DNA of 64,000 bases, from contig JBASOM010000011.1 in the NCBI GenBank assembly GCA_049658265.1, positions 5,003 through 69,002 of the forward strand, written 5' to 3'. The stretch is from DTU063 sp001512695 (GTDB lineage Bacteria; Bacillota; Thermosediminibacteria; Thermosediminibacterales; Tepidanaerobacteraceae). The translations under genes and the position numbers were made by a program. Below are positions 45,101-54,144 of this stretch, piece after piece (position 1 is the stretch's first letter; each line of letters begins with the position of its first letter). Below the pieces are notes generated by a model that had not been told where the DNA came from, did not search any database, and saw only the letters and a program-made list of their open reading frames with translations.

Positions 45101-45243
45101 GGAGGCCCTTCATAAAAAACGTAATTGGGCGCATCCTTGCGATTTTCTATGCTCTTTTTAAATACTTGCTCCCTATTCCAAAAATCTAGGATTTTCTCTT
45201 CAATAGGAACGAAATTCATCGTGGGTTCAACTTTTTTAAACAT
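42109..45243 (-). CDS. ileS: isoleucyl-tRNA synthetase, eukaryote-like (IleS2) type
   Basis: Charges tRNA-Ile; 1044 residues. The class I HIGH motif is GLPHAGH in FYEGPPTANGLPHAGH, the KMSKS loop is KMSKHKG, and the editing domain (GWDTHGLPVE upstream, then TTTPWTLPSNVAL) is present. The PTANGLPHAGH context, the length over 1000 and the long C-terminal part (VTIRVDGQDITILENELDI, then EGIARELVSKIQNMRKEAGFEVED) match the type often resistant to mupirocin rather than the usual bacterial enzyme. ATG 45243 sits six bases after AGGAGG. A T-box leader precedes it. Confidence 0.96.
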   Translation of the reverse strand: MFKKVEPTMNFVPIEEKILDFWNREQVFKKSIENRKDAPNYVFYEGPPTANGLPHAGHVLTRVVKDLIPRYKTMTGHRVDRKAGWDTHGLPVELEVEKQLGISGKPEIEEYGVEEFIKKCKASVFTYEQEWRKMTERVGFWIDMDDPYVTYHNTYIESVWWALKSIWEKGLLYKGNKVVPYCPRCGTSLSSHEVAQGYKEVEDPSIFVKFPLAGEEDTYFLVWTTTPWTLPSNVALAVKDNYTYVKVEHNGEKLILAESRLGVLDGEYTLLESFPGSKLASIKYEPVFPFFEDEKDRAFYVVTADFVSLDEGTGIVHIAPAFGEDDSLIGQKYDLPVVQPVDAEGKFTEEVAPWSGVFVKEADKGILKDLRNRSILYKSERYKHTYPFCWRCDTPLLYYGRSSWFIKTTAIRDKLLEINKGINWHPEHIRDGRFGNFLENVIDWCLSRERYWGTPLNIWVCDDCGCQHAVGSIQELKDMSKEAIEDIELHKPYVDDVILKCPKCSGDMKRVPEVIDCWFDSGAMPFAQFHYPFENKDYFEKHFPADFISEAIDQTRGWFYSLLVISTLLFDKSPYKNCLVMGHVLDEHGIKMSKHKGNVLDPWKVLNEQGADAMRWYLYSASPPWSPSRFYQDAVSESQRRFLGTLWNVYSFFVLYANIDGFDPKKYDMAYNNRSEMDRWLLSKVNSTNKKVRRDLDNLDITGAARTLESLIDDISNWYVRRSRERYWKSEMDDDKIAAYLTLYEALVSFIKMAAPFVPFVTEEIYQNLVRSVYPDADHSIHLCDYPEINEELIDETLEHKMKLARKIVELGRAARNKGKIKNRQPLQKMMVQLRNFDDKELIMDLSDIIKEELNIKEIEYIDVAEEYFTYIVKPRFDLLGPKYGKLMSAIAKAISSAKATELLADARKNGQVTIRVDGQDITILENELDIRAFDKEGFCAEGEGGYYVVLDTTITPELLLEGIARELVSKIQNMRKEAGFEVEDKIYLYCVGDETIAKVLEVHGEEIKADTLALAIETSLAEDGYTREWDLNDHKVTISVKKA

Positions 45244-45349
45244 CTGCATCCTCCTGTCCTAAGTTAACTTAGAGAAAAATCTATACTTAAATCCTTACCG
45301 CTAAGAGCCCGCCCGAAAACTTGCGGTATCATCCTGGCAATTCAGAGAT

Positions 45350-45382
45350 AAAAAAAATCCCGTCCTAAAAGGGACGAGATTG
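45350..45382 (-). terminator. T-box-controlled terminator before ileS
   Basis: AATCTCGTCCC-TTTTA-GGACGGGATT followed by TTTTTTT on the minus strand, directly after the T-box sequence. Confidence 0.93.
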
Positions 45383-45615
45383 CTCCCGCGTTACCACCCA
45401 AATAGTAAAAGACAAAGAATCGCCTTTTACCTCTTCATTAGGATAACGGCTAGGTGCCGGCTGCTTCTACTCCCGCGGTTTCAAAGCAGCACTCAGGGGA
45501 GATCTTCAGTCACCATCACCTATCGGGCTTCCACCATCCCCGATTCGCTTAAAGGCTTCCTGATGCCTACTGGCCCCATCATCGCTTTGCTTGCTGTTAA
45601 GTTAACAAATTATTT
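45383..45615 (-). promoter_or_regulatory. T-box leader of ileS (Ile specifier ATC)
   Basis: T-box TGGGTGGTAACGCGGG at 45400-45385. The specifier region reads GAAG-ATC-TCCCC with the Ile codon ATC at 45503-45501, which agrees with the downstream synthetase. Uncharged tRNA-Ile should favour antitermination. The 100 bases between the terminator and ileS carry only the ribosome binding site. Confidence 0.93.
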
Positions 45616-45622
45616 CTTTATT

Positions 45623-45651
45623 ATGATATATTATTTAATACGCAATGTCAA
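45623..45651 (-). promoter_or_regulatory. promoter of the ileS leader
   Basis: TTGACA (45651-45646), a 17-base spacer and TATCAT (45628-45623) on the minus strand. Confidence 0.9.
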
Positions 45652-45695
45652 CGATTTTCCCGTAGCAGTTGGAAGCACATGGTTTTTTCCCACAG

Positions 45696-45724
45696 TTTTA
45701 ATATGTTTTTATGTGTGATATAAT
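45696..45724 (+). promoter_or_regulatory. extended -10 promoter of the PBP gene
   Basis: TATAAT (45719-45724) preceded by TGA as an extended -10, with a weak -35 (TTTTAA) at 17 bases, about 75 bases before the ATG. Confidence 0.6.
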
Positions 45725-45799
45725 GTTTTTATCCGAAAGATTTTATGCTTTTCCCGAAATTCACATTAACCCATTTACAGGAGGATCGGGGGACTAATA

Positions 45800-48214
45800 A
45801 TGGCAAAGAAAAAAACTAAAAAAGGGCGAAAGATACTAGGTTATATAATCATCTCCATTCTGATACTTATTGCCATGGGTTTTGGGGCAGGCTTAGGTTT
45901 GTTTTTAAACTATGTAAAGGAAACTCCGGAATTTGATCCCACAAAATTACAAACAAGTGAAACTTCAATGGTCTTTGACCAAAACGGCCAGCTCGTTGCC
46001 GAGCTTCACGGTGAACAAAACCGAATACCTGTGCCGCTGGAGAAAATTCCCCAAGATTTGATAAATGCTTTTATCGCCATCGAAGACCAACACTTTTATT
46101 CCCACAAGGGAATCAATATCCGCTCCATCATCGGCTCTTTTATCATAAACCTTCGTCACGGCGATATTAAGCGGGGTGCCAGCACCATAACTCAGCAGTT
46201 GGTAAAAACCGCCTTTTTGTCTCCGGAACAGACCTGGAAGCGAAAGGCCCAGGAAGCCTGGCTGGCAATACAGTTAGAAAGGTATTATACTAAGGACGAA
46301 ATATTGGAGTTTTATCTCAATCGGATTTATTTCGGCCACTCGGCTTACGGTGTTGAATCGGGAGCTGATACTTACTTTGGCAAGAGCGTAGATGAGCTGA
46401 CCTTAGCCGAATCGGCAATGCTTGCAGGCATTACGAAAGGCCCAGAGTATTATTCACCGTATAATAACTTTGAAAGGGCAAAAGAGCGGCAGGAGATCAT
46501 TCTTAACACCATGGCTGAACTGGGTTTTATAACGGAAGAGGAAGCCGAGAGGGCAAAACAGGAAGAAATAAAGCTTGTGGGATTAAAAAATGTGGCCGCG
46601 GATTACAAGGCTCCGTATTTTACAGACTATGTGATTCAGGAGCTGGCAGGCTTATTACAAAAAGAATTAGGCCTGTCTGAAACTGAAGCCTACAATAAAA
46701 TTTATACAGGCGGCTTAAAGATATATACTACAGTTGATATGGAAATCCAAGAGGCGGCTGAGAAAGTACTAGCAGACCCGAACAACTATCCCTACTCTAA
46801 TGAGGATGAAAACGGCATAGTACAACCCCAAGCTGCAGCGGTAATTATCGACCCCCATACGGGACACATAAAGGCCATGGTAGGCGGCCGGGAGCATCAG
46901 AAAAAGCTTGGCTTTAACCGTGCTTCCCAGGCCTTCCGGCAGCCCGGCTCCACCTTTAAGCCCATAATCGTATATACGGCAGCTGTTGACATGGGATATA
47001 CAGCCGCAACCGTTGTTGATGATGCACCGGTATCTTATCCTTCCGGTTCCGGCGGGATGTGGACCCCGAAGAACTATACAAATGATTTTAAAGGTTTGAC
47101 TACAATTAGAAGAGCTATTGCTAATTCGGTAAATATTGTAGCAGTAAAAGTGTTTAGCGACATCGGTGTTGACAGGGGCATAGAATATGCCCAAAAGCTC
47201 GGCATCAAGAACTTGATTCTTACAGGAGATAAAAATGACAGGCAGCTGTCAGCTGCCCTTGGCGGTATTACAAAGGGCGTAACCCCTCTTGAACTGGTAT
47301 CCGCTTTCGGAACCTTTGCAAATGAAGGTATACACGTGGAACCCATAGCAGTATTAAAAGTTGTAGATAAAAACGGAAGGACTGTTTTAGAGAACAAGGC
47401 CGAGCAGTGGAGTGCTGTAAGTAAACAAGTGGCCTTCATCATAACGGATATGTTGAGAAGTGTAGTCACCGAAGGTACCGGAACAAGGCTGGCAGATTTC
47501 CCCTTCCCCGTTGCGGGAAAGACGGGAACTACCTCCGATAACAAAGACGTGTGGTGGGTAGCTTATACTCCCCACCTGGCAGGAGTAGTGTGGATGGGCC
47601 ATGACGAGCCTACCCTTATGAGAAACGTGGCCGGTGGATATCAGCCCGCTTTGATGTGGAAGCAGATAATGGCAGTCGCACATAAAGACCTGCCGAAGGC
47701 GCAGTTTGTAAAACCGGAAGGTATTGTTGGACCAATTCAAGTCTGCATCGATTCGGGTAAATTGCCTACCGAATTATGTAAACAAGACCCAAGAGGTCAC
47801 AGGATACGAAGCGAGTACTTCATAAGGGGCACTCAGCCCTCTGACCATTGCGATGTCCATGTGGAAGATTTTATCGATACTTCTACGGGTCTTCTGGCGA
47901 CAGAACACTGTCCTATGGAGCTGGTGGAAAGGCGGGTATTTATCAAACGCCCTGTGCCTTACACCCCATCCCCAACAGGTCAGATACCCTTAGATGCAGC
48001 ATACGAACTGCCGACCGAGTACTGTGCTGAACATGAGTTTGCACCAGTGATCACCCTTCCTGAGGACGAGGATCAAGAACAGCCCGATGACTTTGAAGGT
48101 CCCAACGGCCGTGACCAGCATAACGGCGGCCATGGTTTTGGCAATGACAATTGGTCAGACAACTGGCAAAGCGGCAACGACAGAAACAGCTACAATAACA
48201 ATGGACAATGGTGA
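45800..48214 (+). CDS. class A penicillin-binding protein (PBP1a-type)
   Basis: An 804-residue bifunctional peptidoglycan synthase. A short basic cytoplasmic tail and one membrane anchor (about 12-35) are followed by a GT51 glycosyltransferase (catalytic Glu in AIEDQHFYSHKG, then RGASTITQQLVK; about 60-235) and a transpeptidase with the triad STFK (about 384), SVN (about 443) and KTGT (about 573). The C-terminus has six cysteines in its proximal part and ends in a Gly/Asn/Asp/His-rich tail (about 763-804). It has its own promoter, facing away from ileS. Confidence 0.96.
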   Translation: MAKKKTKKGRKILGYIIISILILIAMGFGAGLGLFLNYVKETPEFDPTKLQTSETSMVFDQNGQLVAELHGEQNRIPVPLEKIPQDLINAFIAIEDQHFYSHKGINIRSIIGSFIINLRHGDIKRGASTITQQLVKTAFLSPEQTWKRKAQEAWLAIQLERYYTKDEILEFYLNRIYFGHSAYGVESGADTYFGKSVDELTLAESAMLAGITKGPEYYSPYNNFERAKERQEIILNTMAELGFITEEEAERAKQEEIKLVGLKNVAADYKAPYFTDYVIQELAGLLQKELGLSETEAYNKIYTGGLKIYTTVDMEIQEAAEKVLADPNNYPYSNEDENGIVQPQAAAVIIDPHTGHIKAMVGGREHQKKLGFNRASQAFRQPGSTFKPIIVYTAAVDMGYTAATVVDDAPVSYPSGSGGMWTPKNYTNDFKGLTTIRRAIANSVNIVAVKVFSDIGVDRGIEYAQKLGIKNLILTGDKNDRQLSAALGGITKGVTPLELVSAFGTFANEGIHVEPIAVLKVVDKNGRTVLENKAEQWSAVSKQVAFIITDMLRSVVTEGTGTRLADFPFPVAGKTGTTSDNKDVWWVAYTPHLAGVVWMGHDEPTLMRNVAGGYQPALMWKQIMAVAHKDLPKAQFVKPEGIVGPIQVCIDSGKLPTELCKQDPRGHRIRSEYFIRGTQPSDHCDVHVEDFIDTSTGLLATEHCPMELVERRVFIKRPVPYTPSPTGQIPLDAAYELPTEYCAEHEFAPVITLPEDEDQEQPDDFEGPNGRDQHNGGHGFGNDNWSDNWQSGNDRNSYNNNGQW

Positions 48215-48227
48215 TTGCGAAATAATA

Positions 48228-48259
48228 ATGGGAGAAGTATTCTTTAACGCTTCTCCCAT
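48228..48259 (+). terminator. terminator after the PBP gene
   Basis: ATGGGAGAAG and CTTCTCCCAT flank a 12-base loop 14 bases after the stop codon, followed by ATTAGTATTATTT. Confidence 0.7.
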
Positions 48260-48302
48260 ATTAGTATTATTTGCAATAACTAATATGTTAAATGCCTGGC
48301 AG

Positions 48303-49412
48303 CTACCCGTATTTTTCAACTGCCTTAATCAATGCATGCATATTTTCAATAGGTGTGTCCTTAGGAGCAATACTTACATTAGCGGTTAGTATATAACCCC
48401 CGCCGGGCTTCATTTCTTCAAGTAATTCTTTAACGTATGCATCAATCTTTTCCGGTGTCCCGCTTATAATCAGGCTGATAGGTATTCCTCCCATAATACA
48501 GGTATGGCCCTTTAGCACCTTCTTGGCCAGTCTGACATCGGTCTTATCAAATTGTGCAATACCCCAGCCGGCAGGCAATTCGAGAATAGTATCCAAGTGT
48601 GCATCGTGACGGCCTTCAAAAAACACCAGGGATTTAATGCCTTCTTTTAACAAACCGAGGATTATTTCTTTAAGATACGGCCAGTAAAATTCCTTGTATA
48701 ACTTAGGCGAAAGATATTCGTTGAGGTGCAGCGGTATAAAAGCAAGTTTTTTTCCGTCTTCCTTTTGACTTAGGCCCGCTTTTAAAATTGGTTCAACTAA
48801 GGCTTCACAGGCTTTTTTTACCTTTTCCGGATATCTGCGGATGTCAATAATGACATTCTTTATATCCCTTAACCCATCACCTATTATGTCCAGCGGTGCC
48901 ATGACCAATATAGTGGGTATTGACGGAAAGCCCAAATCCTCCAATTCCCCATTTAAATCCCGGCCAAAAGCTCTCATTTTTTCCGCTTCCATGCCCATCC
49001 TGACCAAAGTTGCCATGGCCCTTTTGGTGGTCTGTAGGTTTTCACACATTCTCGGGAGGATGACTTCAGACATAAAACCCGTAGGATCTTCAATTAGCCG
49101 GTCGTATTCGTCCGGCTCCATGAAAGTGCCGCCCACAAATTGTGGCGAGGCATTTTCATCTATTTCCATTCCGGGGTACCTGGTGACTTTGTCTCCAATT
49201 ATCGCGTGCATTGCCCCGCTGCGCATCGCCCCCACAAAAGCTATATCGGGATAGTCCGCAAGGGCAAAAATCAGGGGAACCACGCTTACACCGGAAAAGC
49301 CGGTGGCCCAGTCGCTGGGAAAATCCCTGTTGAATTTAACGAGGGCTTCCCGCGCCTTATCGTAATCAAACCAAAAGTCCTGTTGAGAAATTCCAGCATA
49401 GGCTGGCACCAA
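48303..49412 (-). CDS. uroporphyrinogen decarboxylase (URO-D) family protein, N-terminus interrupted
   Basis: A URO-D superfamily protein of the MtaA/CmuA-like branch, which transfers methyl groups to corrinoid or thiol acceptors rather than making haem (DWATGFSGVSVVPLIFAL; FFEGRHDAHLDTILELPAGWGIAQFD; IMGGIPISLII). The first usable start in frame is TTG 49412, but coding similarity clearly continues upstream (...RLARIKAAINLQEPDRVPLRG) back to ATG 49523, where the second codon is TGA. The intact frame therefore lacks about 35 N-terminal residues. It is either a young pseudogene, uses a non-standard start, or the base is wrong. No corrinoid-protein gene is adjacent. Confidence 0.75.
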   Translation of the reverse strand: MVPAYAGISQQDFWFDYDKAREALVKFNRDFPSDWATGFSGVSVVPLIFALADYPDIAFVGAMRSGAMHAIIGDKVTRYPGMEIDENASPQFVGGTFMEPDEYDRLIEDPTGFMSEVILPRMCENLQTTKRAMATLVRMGMEAEKMRAFGRDLNGELEDLGFPSIPTILVMAPLDIIGDGLRDIKNVIIDIRRYPEKVKKACEALVEPILKAGLSQKEDGKKLAFIPLHLNEYLSPKLYKEFYWPYLKEIILGLLKEGIKSLVFFEGRHDAHLDTILELPAGWGIAQFDKTDVRLAKKVLKGHTCIMGGIPISLIISGTPEKIDAYVKELLEEMKPGGGYILTANVSIAPKDTPIENMHALIKAVEKYG

Positions 49413-49595
49413 ATCTCCCCCGATTCCGCGAAGCGGAACCCTGTCCGGTTCCTGGAGATTTATAGCTGCTTTTATGCGGGCAAGACGTTCCCTTGCAAGT
49501 TCCTGGTTACTATTTGGTCACATATACCACTCCCCTAACTCAGCTATTTTTTCGCACAAGCTTTACTCAAGGTGCCAAGCACCTAAGATATTAAA

Positions 49596-50060
49596 TTATT
49601 TATTGGCCCTTGGCAGTTCTTGGGAATCTACTACTTTAATACCGTTAGCCATTAGATATGCGGCGCAAACTCCCATTCCGTCTCGCAATTTGCCGCTGAA
49701 AGTCCCGTCGTAGACGCATTTTGAGCCGCAGGAAGGGCTTATGGATTTTAGTATGGCGGTATCCGCCCCGATGAGTTTTGCGAGCTTCAGTGCTTCTTTG
49801 GCGCCCTTTATAAAGGCTTCCGTCACGTCTTCGCCCTTAACGGTGATGACCCTTGCCTTGCCCTCCACTACATCTTGGCCATCTCCTCCCGTTATCTCCG
49901 AGGGGCTCCTTGGAGTTGGCAGGCCTCCGGCCTGTTCGGGACAAAAGGGGACGGCTTCTCCCCTTTTTACCATGTCTGCAAAAACTTGATTGTAATTGTT
50001 GCCACCATCGTACTTGGTGTTTAGACCCACCAAGCAGGCACTTATCAGGACCCTTTTCAC
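49596..50060 (-). CDS. DUF523 protein (thiouracil desulfidase TudS-like)
   Basis: A 154-residue DUF523/YbbK family protein with the three expected cysteine sites: SACLVG (Cys9), PFCPEQAGGLPTPR and SPSCGSKC. TudS-type members use a [4Fe-4S] cluster to remove sulfur from thiouracil. It overlaps the end of mutS2 by four bases. Confidence 0.88.
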   Translation of the reverse strand: MKRVLISACLVGLNTKYDGGNNYNQVFADMVKRGEAVPFCPEQAGGLPTPRSPSEITGGDGQDVVEGKARVITVKGEDVTEAFIKGAKEALKLAKLIGADTAILKSISPSCGSKCVYDGTFSGKLRDGMGVCAAYLMANGIKVVDSQELPRANK

Positions 50061-52420
50061 AATTCCACCACCGTCACACCGGAACCTCCTTCGTCTATAT
50101 TGCCCAATCGGAATGACTTTATATCGCTTCGCTTTTTCAACATTTCATTAATGCCCCGACGCAGTGCACCGGTGCCCTTACCGTGAATCAAAACCACGGT
50201 TTTCATCCCGGCCAGTTTGGCGTCATCCAGGTAACTATCTACTTTCATGAAGGCTTCTTCGACGGTAAGGCCCCTTAAGTCGAGTTCAGTTGATATTTCC
50301 CTGGCCTTGGTCATTGCGATAGACGCAAACCTGTTTTTTTCCGTTTCCGCTGCTTCCTCTTCAACAGGGACGAGACTGGCCAGCGGCAGGTTTATTTTCA
50401 TGATGCCCACCTGCACCTGGGCCTCTTTGGTGGAATCATCTATTGACAGAATGTAACCTTCCTGGTTCAAGCCGGCGATCTTTACTTTTTGGCCCGCTTT
50501 CAGGGGCCGCCGATGCCCGGTCCTTGCTTTTTGTACAAGGGAACCTTTGGAATCCTGCAGCCCTTCGTCGGCTTTTTTAAGCCATTCCCTGGCCCGCTGC
50601 ACCGCTTTATCCCTCATGCTGGCTTGGTCTGCCGTCTCCGCGTCTTTGAGATTATCGATTATCTCCTCGGCTTCTCTTTGAATCTTGTTGAGCATCAGTC
50701 GGGCTGTTTCTTTAGCTTTCTCGATAATCCTTTCCTGTTTTAAGCGGATTTTTTTGCGCTCTTCTTCAAGTTTAGCGAGCTTCTTTTCATACTCCTTTTT
50801 TGCAGCCAGGAGTTTCTCCCTTTCTTCCTCGGCCTTGCTCTTTTCTTCCTCAATATGCGTGAGCATGTCTTCCATTCTCAAGCTTTCATCGGCCATGAGA
50901 CTTTTTCCGAGACTTATGACCTCTTCTCTCAATCCAAGCCGCGCAGCAATCTCAAAGGCATTGCTCTTTCCCGGAAGGCCGATTGTCAACTTGTAAGTAG
51001 GGCTCAAGGTTTTTACATCGAATTCCATGCTGGCATTTTCCATGCCCTCTTTGGAAAAGGCAAAGCTTTTGAGCTCACTGTAGTGGGTGCTTGCTAACAC
51101 TTTGCTGCCCTTATCGTAGAGATAGCTCAAGATAGCCATGGCCAGGGCGGCACCTTCCGTGGGGTCAGTTCCCGCTCCCAATTCGTCAAGGATTACCAAG
51201 CACTCCTCGCTAGCTAAGTCTACAATCTCCTTTATGTTTTTCATGTGGGATGAAAAGGTGCTGAGGCTCTGCTCGATGCTCTGCTCATCTCCTATATCCG
51301 CAAAGACCTCCTTGAAAACGGACAGCTCGGTCCCCTCTCCGGCAGGCAGATGCAGGCCGGATTGGGCCATCAGTGCAAATAGACCAACGGTTTTAAGGGC
51401 AACCGTCTTGCCGCCGGTATTGGGACCCGTGATAATCAATATGTTAAATTTGTCCCCCAAATACACATCTAGGGGCACCACGTGTCCTTTAAGGAGGGGG
51501 TGCCTTCCCCGGGATATGTTAATATATCCCCTGTCGTTGAAGATGGGTTCGACTCCGTTTATGTCAAGGCTGTACCCGGCTTTCGCCATGATAAAATCCA
51601 GCTGGGCTAAATTGTAAAGGGTATCGAGAATAGGATCATGGTTTTCCTGTACTTTCCCGGAAAAATCCCGTAAAATCCGCTCGATTTCCCTGTCTTCTTC
51701 CAGTTCCAGCTGTCTGAGCTCGTTGTTCATCTGGACTACCGCCATGGGTTCTATATAAAGGGTGGCGCCGCTGGCCGATTGGTCGTGGATTACTCCCGGA
51801 ATGCTGCCCTTAAACTCCTGCTTCACCGGCACCACGTACCGGTCCTGCCGAACCGTTACGATCGCTTCCTGCAGCACTTTTTGATAGTTAGGGGAGCTGA
51901 TTATCTCATTTAGTTTGTTTTTTATATTTTGGGCAAGTACCCTCTTTTGCCTCCTGATAGAGCTGAGTTTGGGACTTGCATCGTCCGCTATTTCATCTTC
52001 ACTGATAATTGCCTTTTCAATCTTTTCCTCCAGGGATTGAAAGGAATGCAAACAGTTTACAATATCGTCAATGATGTTTATGCCCTCCAGCTTTTTTTCC
52101 CTCCAAAGGGCTTTTACGAGGCGGCTTGTCCTCAGGGTAGATGCTATCTCCAATAACTGACCGGGTGATAGTATGGCCCCCATTTTGGCCAAACTAAGGC
52201 CGTTTCTTATATCCCTAATGCCGGAAAGGGGCAAGTTAATGCCGGCTTTCAGCAGTGCCACGCCCTCGCTGGTCTCCTGCTGAAGCCTTTTTACCAGGTC
52301 TATATCATCAAAAGGCCTCATTTCGAGGATTTTTTCTTCCGCCAAAGTTGAGATTACGTACTCTCTTAATATGTTTTTTATCTTGTCGTATTCTAATACG
52401 CTTTCTACCTTGTTGTTCAT
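50057..52420 (-). CDS. mutS2: endonuclease MutS2
   Basis: A 787-residue MutS2. The core and clamp are followed by an ATPase with Walker A GPNTGGKT (about 331) and Walker B VILDELGAGTDP, a long charged coiled coil (about 510-610), a KOW-like segment (AGQKVKIAGLNQEGYILSID) and the C-terminal Smr nuclease domain (LDLRGLTVEEA...VLIHGKGTGALR, from about 711). The family acts on branched DNA, and in Bacillus also on collided ribosomes. It overlaps polX by four bases. Confidence 0.96.
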   Translation of the reverse strand: MNNKVESVLEYDKIKNILREYVISTLAEEKILEMRPFDDIDLVKRLQQETSEGVALLKAGINLPLSGIRDIRNGLSLAKMGAILSPGQLLEIASTLRTSRLVKALWREKKLEGINIIDDIVNCLHSFQSLEEKIEKAIISEDEIADDASPKLSSIRRQKRVLAQNIKNKLNEIISSPNYQKVLQEAIVTVRQDRYVVPVKQEFKGSIPGVIHDQSASGATLYIEPMAVVQMNNELRQLELEEDREIERILRDFSGKVQENHDPILDTLYNLAQLDFIMAKAGYSLDINGVEPIFNDRGYINISRGRHPLLKGHVVPLDVYLGDKFNILIITGPNTGGKTVALKTVGLFALMAQSGLHLPAGEGTELSVFKEVFADIGDEQSIEQSLSTFSSHMKNIKEIVDLASEECLVILDELGAGTDPTEGAALAMAILSYLYDKGSKVLASTHYSELKSFAFSKEGMENASMEFDVKTLSPTYKLTIGLPGKSNAFEIAARLGLREEVISLGKSLMADESLRMEDMLTHIEEEKSKAEEEREKLLAAKKEYEKKLAKLEEERKKIRLKQERIIEKAKETARLMLNKIQREAEEIIDNLKDAETADQASMRDKAVQRAREWLKKADEGLQDSKGSLVQKARTGHRRPLKAGQKVKIAGLNQEGYILSIDDSTKEAQVQVGIMKINLPLASLVPVEEEAAETEKNRFASIAMTKAREISTELDLRGLTVEEAFMKVDSYLDDAKLAGMKTVVLIHGKGTGALRRGINEMLKKRSDIKSFRLGNIDEGGSGVTVVEL

Positions 52421-54141
52421 TTCATCACCTTTAAGAATTCTAAGAGCTGCTCCAGGGAATAAGTGTTAATGATGTTTTCTGCAGCAAGCCATCCGCGTCT
52501 AGCTACCCATACGCCGTACATCATATCGCTTAGAGCTTCCGTTCCATGGGCGTCGGTGTTTATGGCGATTTTTATCCCCATTTCCGCTGCGCGCTTAACA
52601 TTCACATCGTTTAAATCGAGTCTGTCGGGGGATGAGTTTATTTCAAGCACTGTGCCGGTTTTGGCCGCAGCTTCAAACACCTCATCCATATCCACATCAT
52701 AGGGCTCCCGCCTCCCCAAGAGCCTACCGGTGGGATGGGCTATTATGTTCACATATCGATTGTGGCAGGCGTTGACGATCCGGGATGTTATAGTTGTCTT
52801 GTCCTGCTTAAACCCGCTGTGAATCGATGCAATTACCACATCAAGTTCCTTCAAAATGTCGTCATCAAAATCCAGGCTTCCGTCAGGCAATATATCCACT
52901 TCTATGCCCGTTAGAATGCGTATGCCTTTAACTCGCTCATTAATGCCTTTTATGAGTTCCAGCTGCTGCCTCAAACGGCTTTCATCAAGGCCCCTTGCTA
53001 CTTTTAAGGACTTTGAATGGTCCGTTATGGCTATATATTCATATCCCAGCTCTTTGGCCTTTTTGACCATTTCCTCTATTGAACTTACACCGTCGCTGAA
53101 ATCACTGTGAAGGTGCAGGTCTCCCCGAATATCTTCCAGCTTCACAAGATCGGGCAGGCCATCCTGAAGGGCTGCTTCAATCTCACCCCTATCCTCCCTC
53201 AGCTCGGGAATTATATAGGGCATGTCGAGTTTTGAGTAAAGCTCGGTTTCACTTTTGGGACAAAAGACCCCATCCCCTTCTTTTTCGAAAATGCCGTACT
53301 CGTTTAGCTTATAGCCCATCTTTAAGGCTAAACTCCGAAGCTTCGTATTGTGCTCCTTGCTCCCGGTAAAGTGCTGCAGCGCCGAATAAAACTCCTGGGG
53401 CTTTACGAGTCTTAAGTCCACTTGAATGCCCGCGTTCAGCACGACGCTGACTTTGCTAAGGCCTTCAGCCAAGACCCGAGAAATTATCGGTAACTTTAAA
53501 AAGTTCTCCACTAGGGTCTCGGCTGCTTCCGTGGCAACCACTATATCTATGTCCTTTACCATCTCTTTTCTGCGGCGAAGGCTTCCGGCAATGGCCACCT
53601 TGCTTACTTCCTTCATGCCGGAAAGAATCTCCATAATCCTGTTTGCAACAGGCAAGGCGATGGCCAGCTGCACCCTATCCCCCTGACCTTTTAAGGTCTG
53701 TATGCCCTTTAAGATCGACTGCTCGGTCTTTACGCCCATGCCCGGCAATTCCCTGATCTTATGGGCTCTTGCTGCCTTTTCCAATTCTTCAATCGAGGAA
53801 ATGCCTAGATTGTCGTAAATTACTTTTATCTTCTTAGCGCCCAGGCCGGGTATTTTCAGCATCTCAACAAGGCCCCTGGGGAAATCCTTTTTTAATTCCT
53901 CATAGTACCTGCAGGTTCCGGTATTGATAATTTCCCGGATTTTCTCTTCTAAAGCCTTTCCTATGCCCTCTATCTCCTGCAGGCGTGACTCCCCGGCCAG
54001 TTCTTTCACATCCATGGGAAGATTTTCTATTGTGTGTGCAGCTTTCCGATATGCCCTTATTTTAAAAAAATTTTCTCCCTTGATTTCTAAAATGTCGGCA
54101 ATGTCGTAGAAGATAAAGGCTACTTCAAAATTCTTCATCAA
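52417..54141 (-). CDS. polX: DNA polymerase/3'-5' exonuclease PolX
   Basis: A 574-residue family X repair polymerase. Helix-hairpin-helix segments (EIEGIGKALEEKI; IPGLGAKKIKVIYDNLGI) are followed by the nucleotidyltransferase motif SLRRRKEMVKDIDIVVA with catalytic Asp pair (about 190-205). The C-terminal PHP exonuclease has DLHLHSDFSDG (about 336), ITDHS, HSGF and NTDAH. It lies between zapA and mutS2, a common order in Firmicutes. Confidence 0.96.
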   Translation of the reverse strand: MMKNFEVAFIFYDIADILEIKGENFFKIRAYRKAAHTIENLPMDVKELAGESRLQEIEGIGKALEEKIREIINTGTCRYYEELKKDFPRGLVEMLKIPGLGAKKIKVIYDNLGISSIEELEKAARAHKIRELPGMGVKTEQSILKGIQTLKGQGDRVQLAIALPVANRIMEILSGMKEVSKVAIAGSLRRRKEMVKDIDIVVATEAAETLVENFLKLPIISRVLAEGLSKVSVVLNAGIQVDLRLVKPQEFYSALQHFTGSKEHNTKLRSLALKMGYKLNEYGIFEKEGDGVFCPKSETELYSKLDMPYIIPELREDRGEIEAALQDGLPDLVKLEDIRGDLHLHSDFSDGVSSIEEMVKKAKELGYEYIAITDHSKSLKVARGLDESRLRQQLELIKGINERVKGIRILTGIEVDILPDGSLDFDDDILKELDVVIASIHSGFKQDKTTITSRIVNACHNRYVNIIAHPTGRLLGRREPYDVDMDEVFEAAAKTGTVLEINSSPDRLDLNDVNVKRAAEMGIKIAINTDAHGTEALSDMMYGVWVARRGWLAAENIINTYSLEQLLEFLKVMK

Positions 54142-54144
54142 TAT

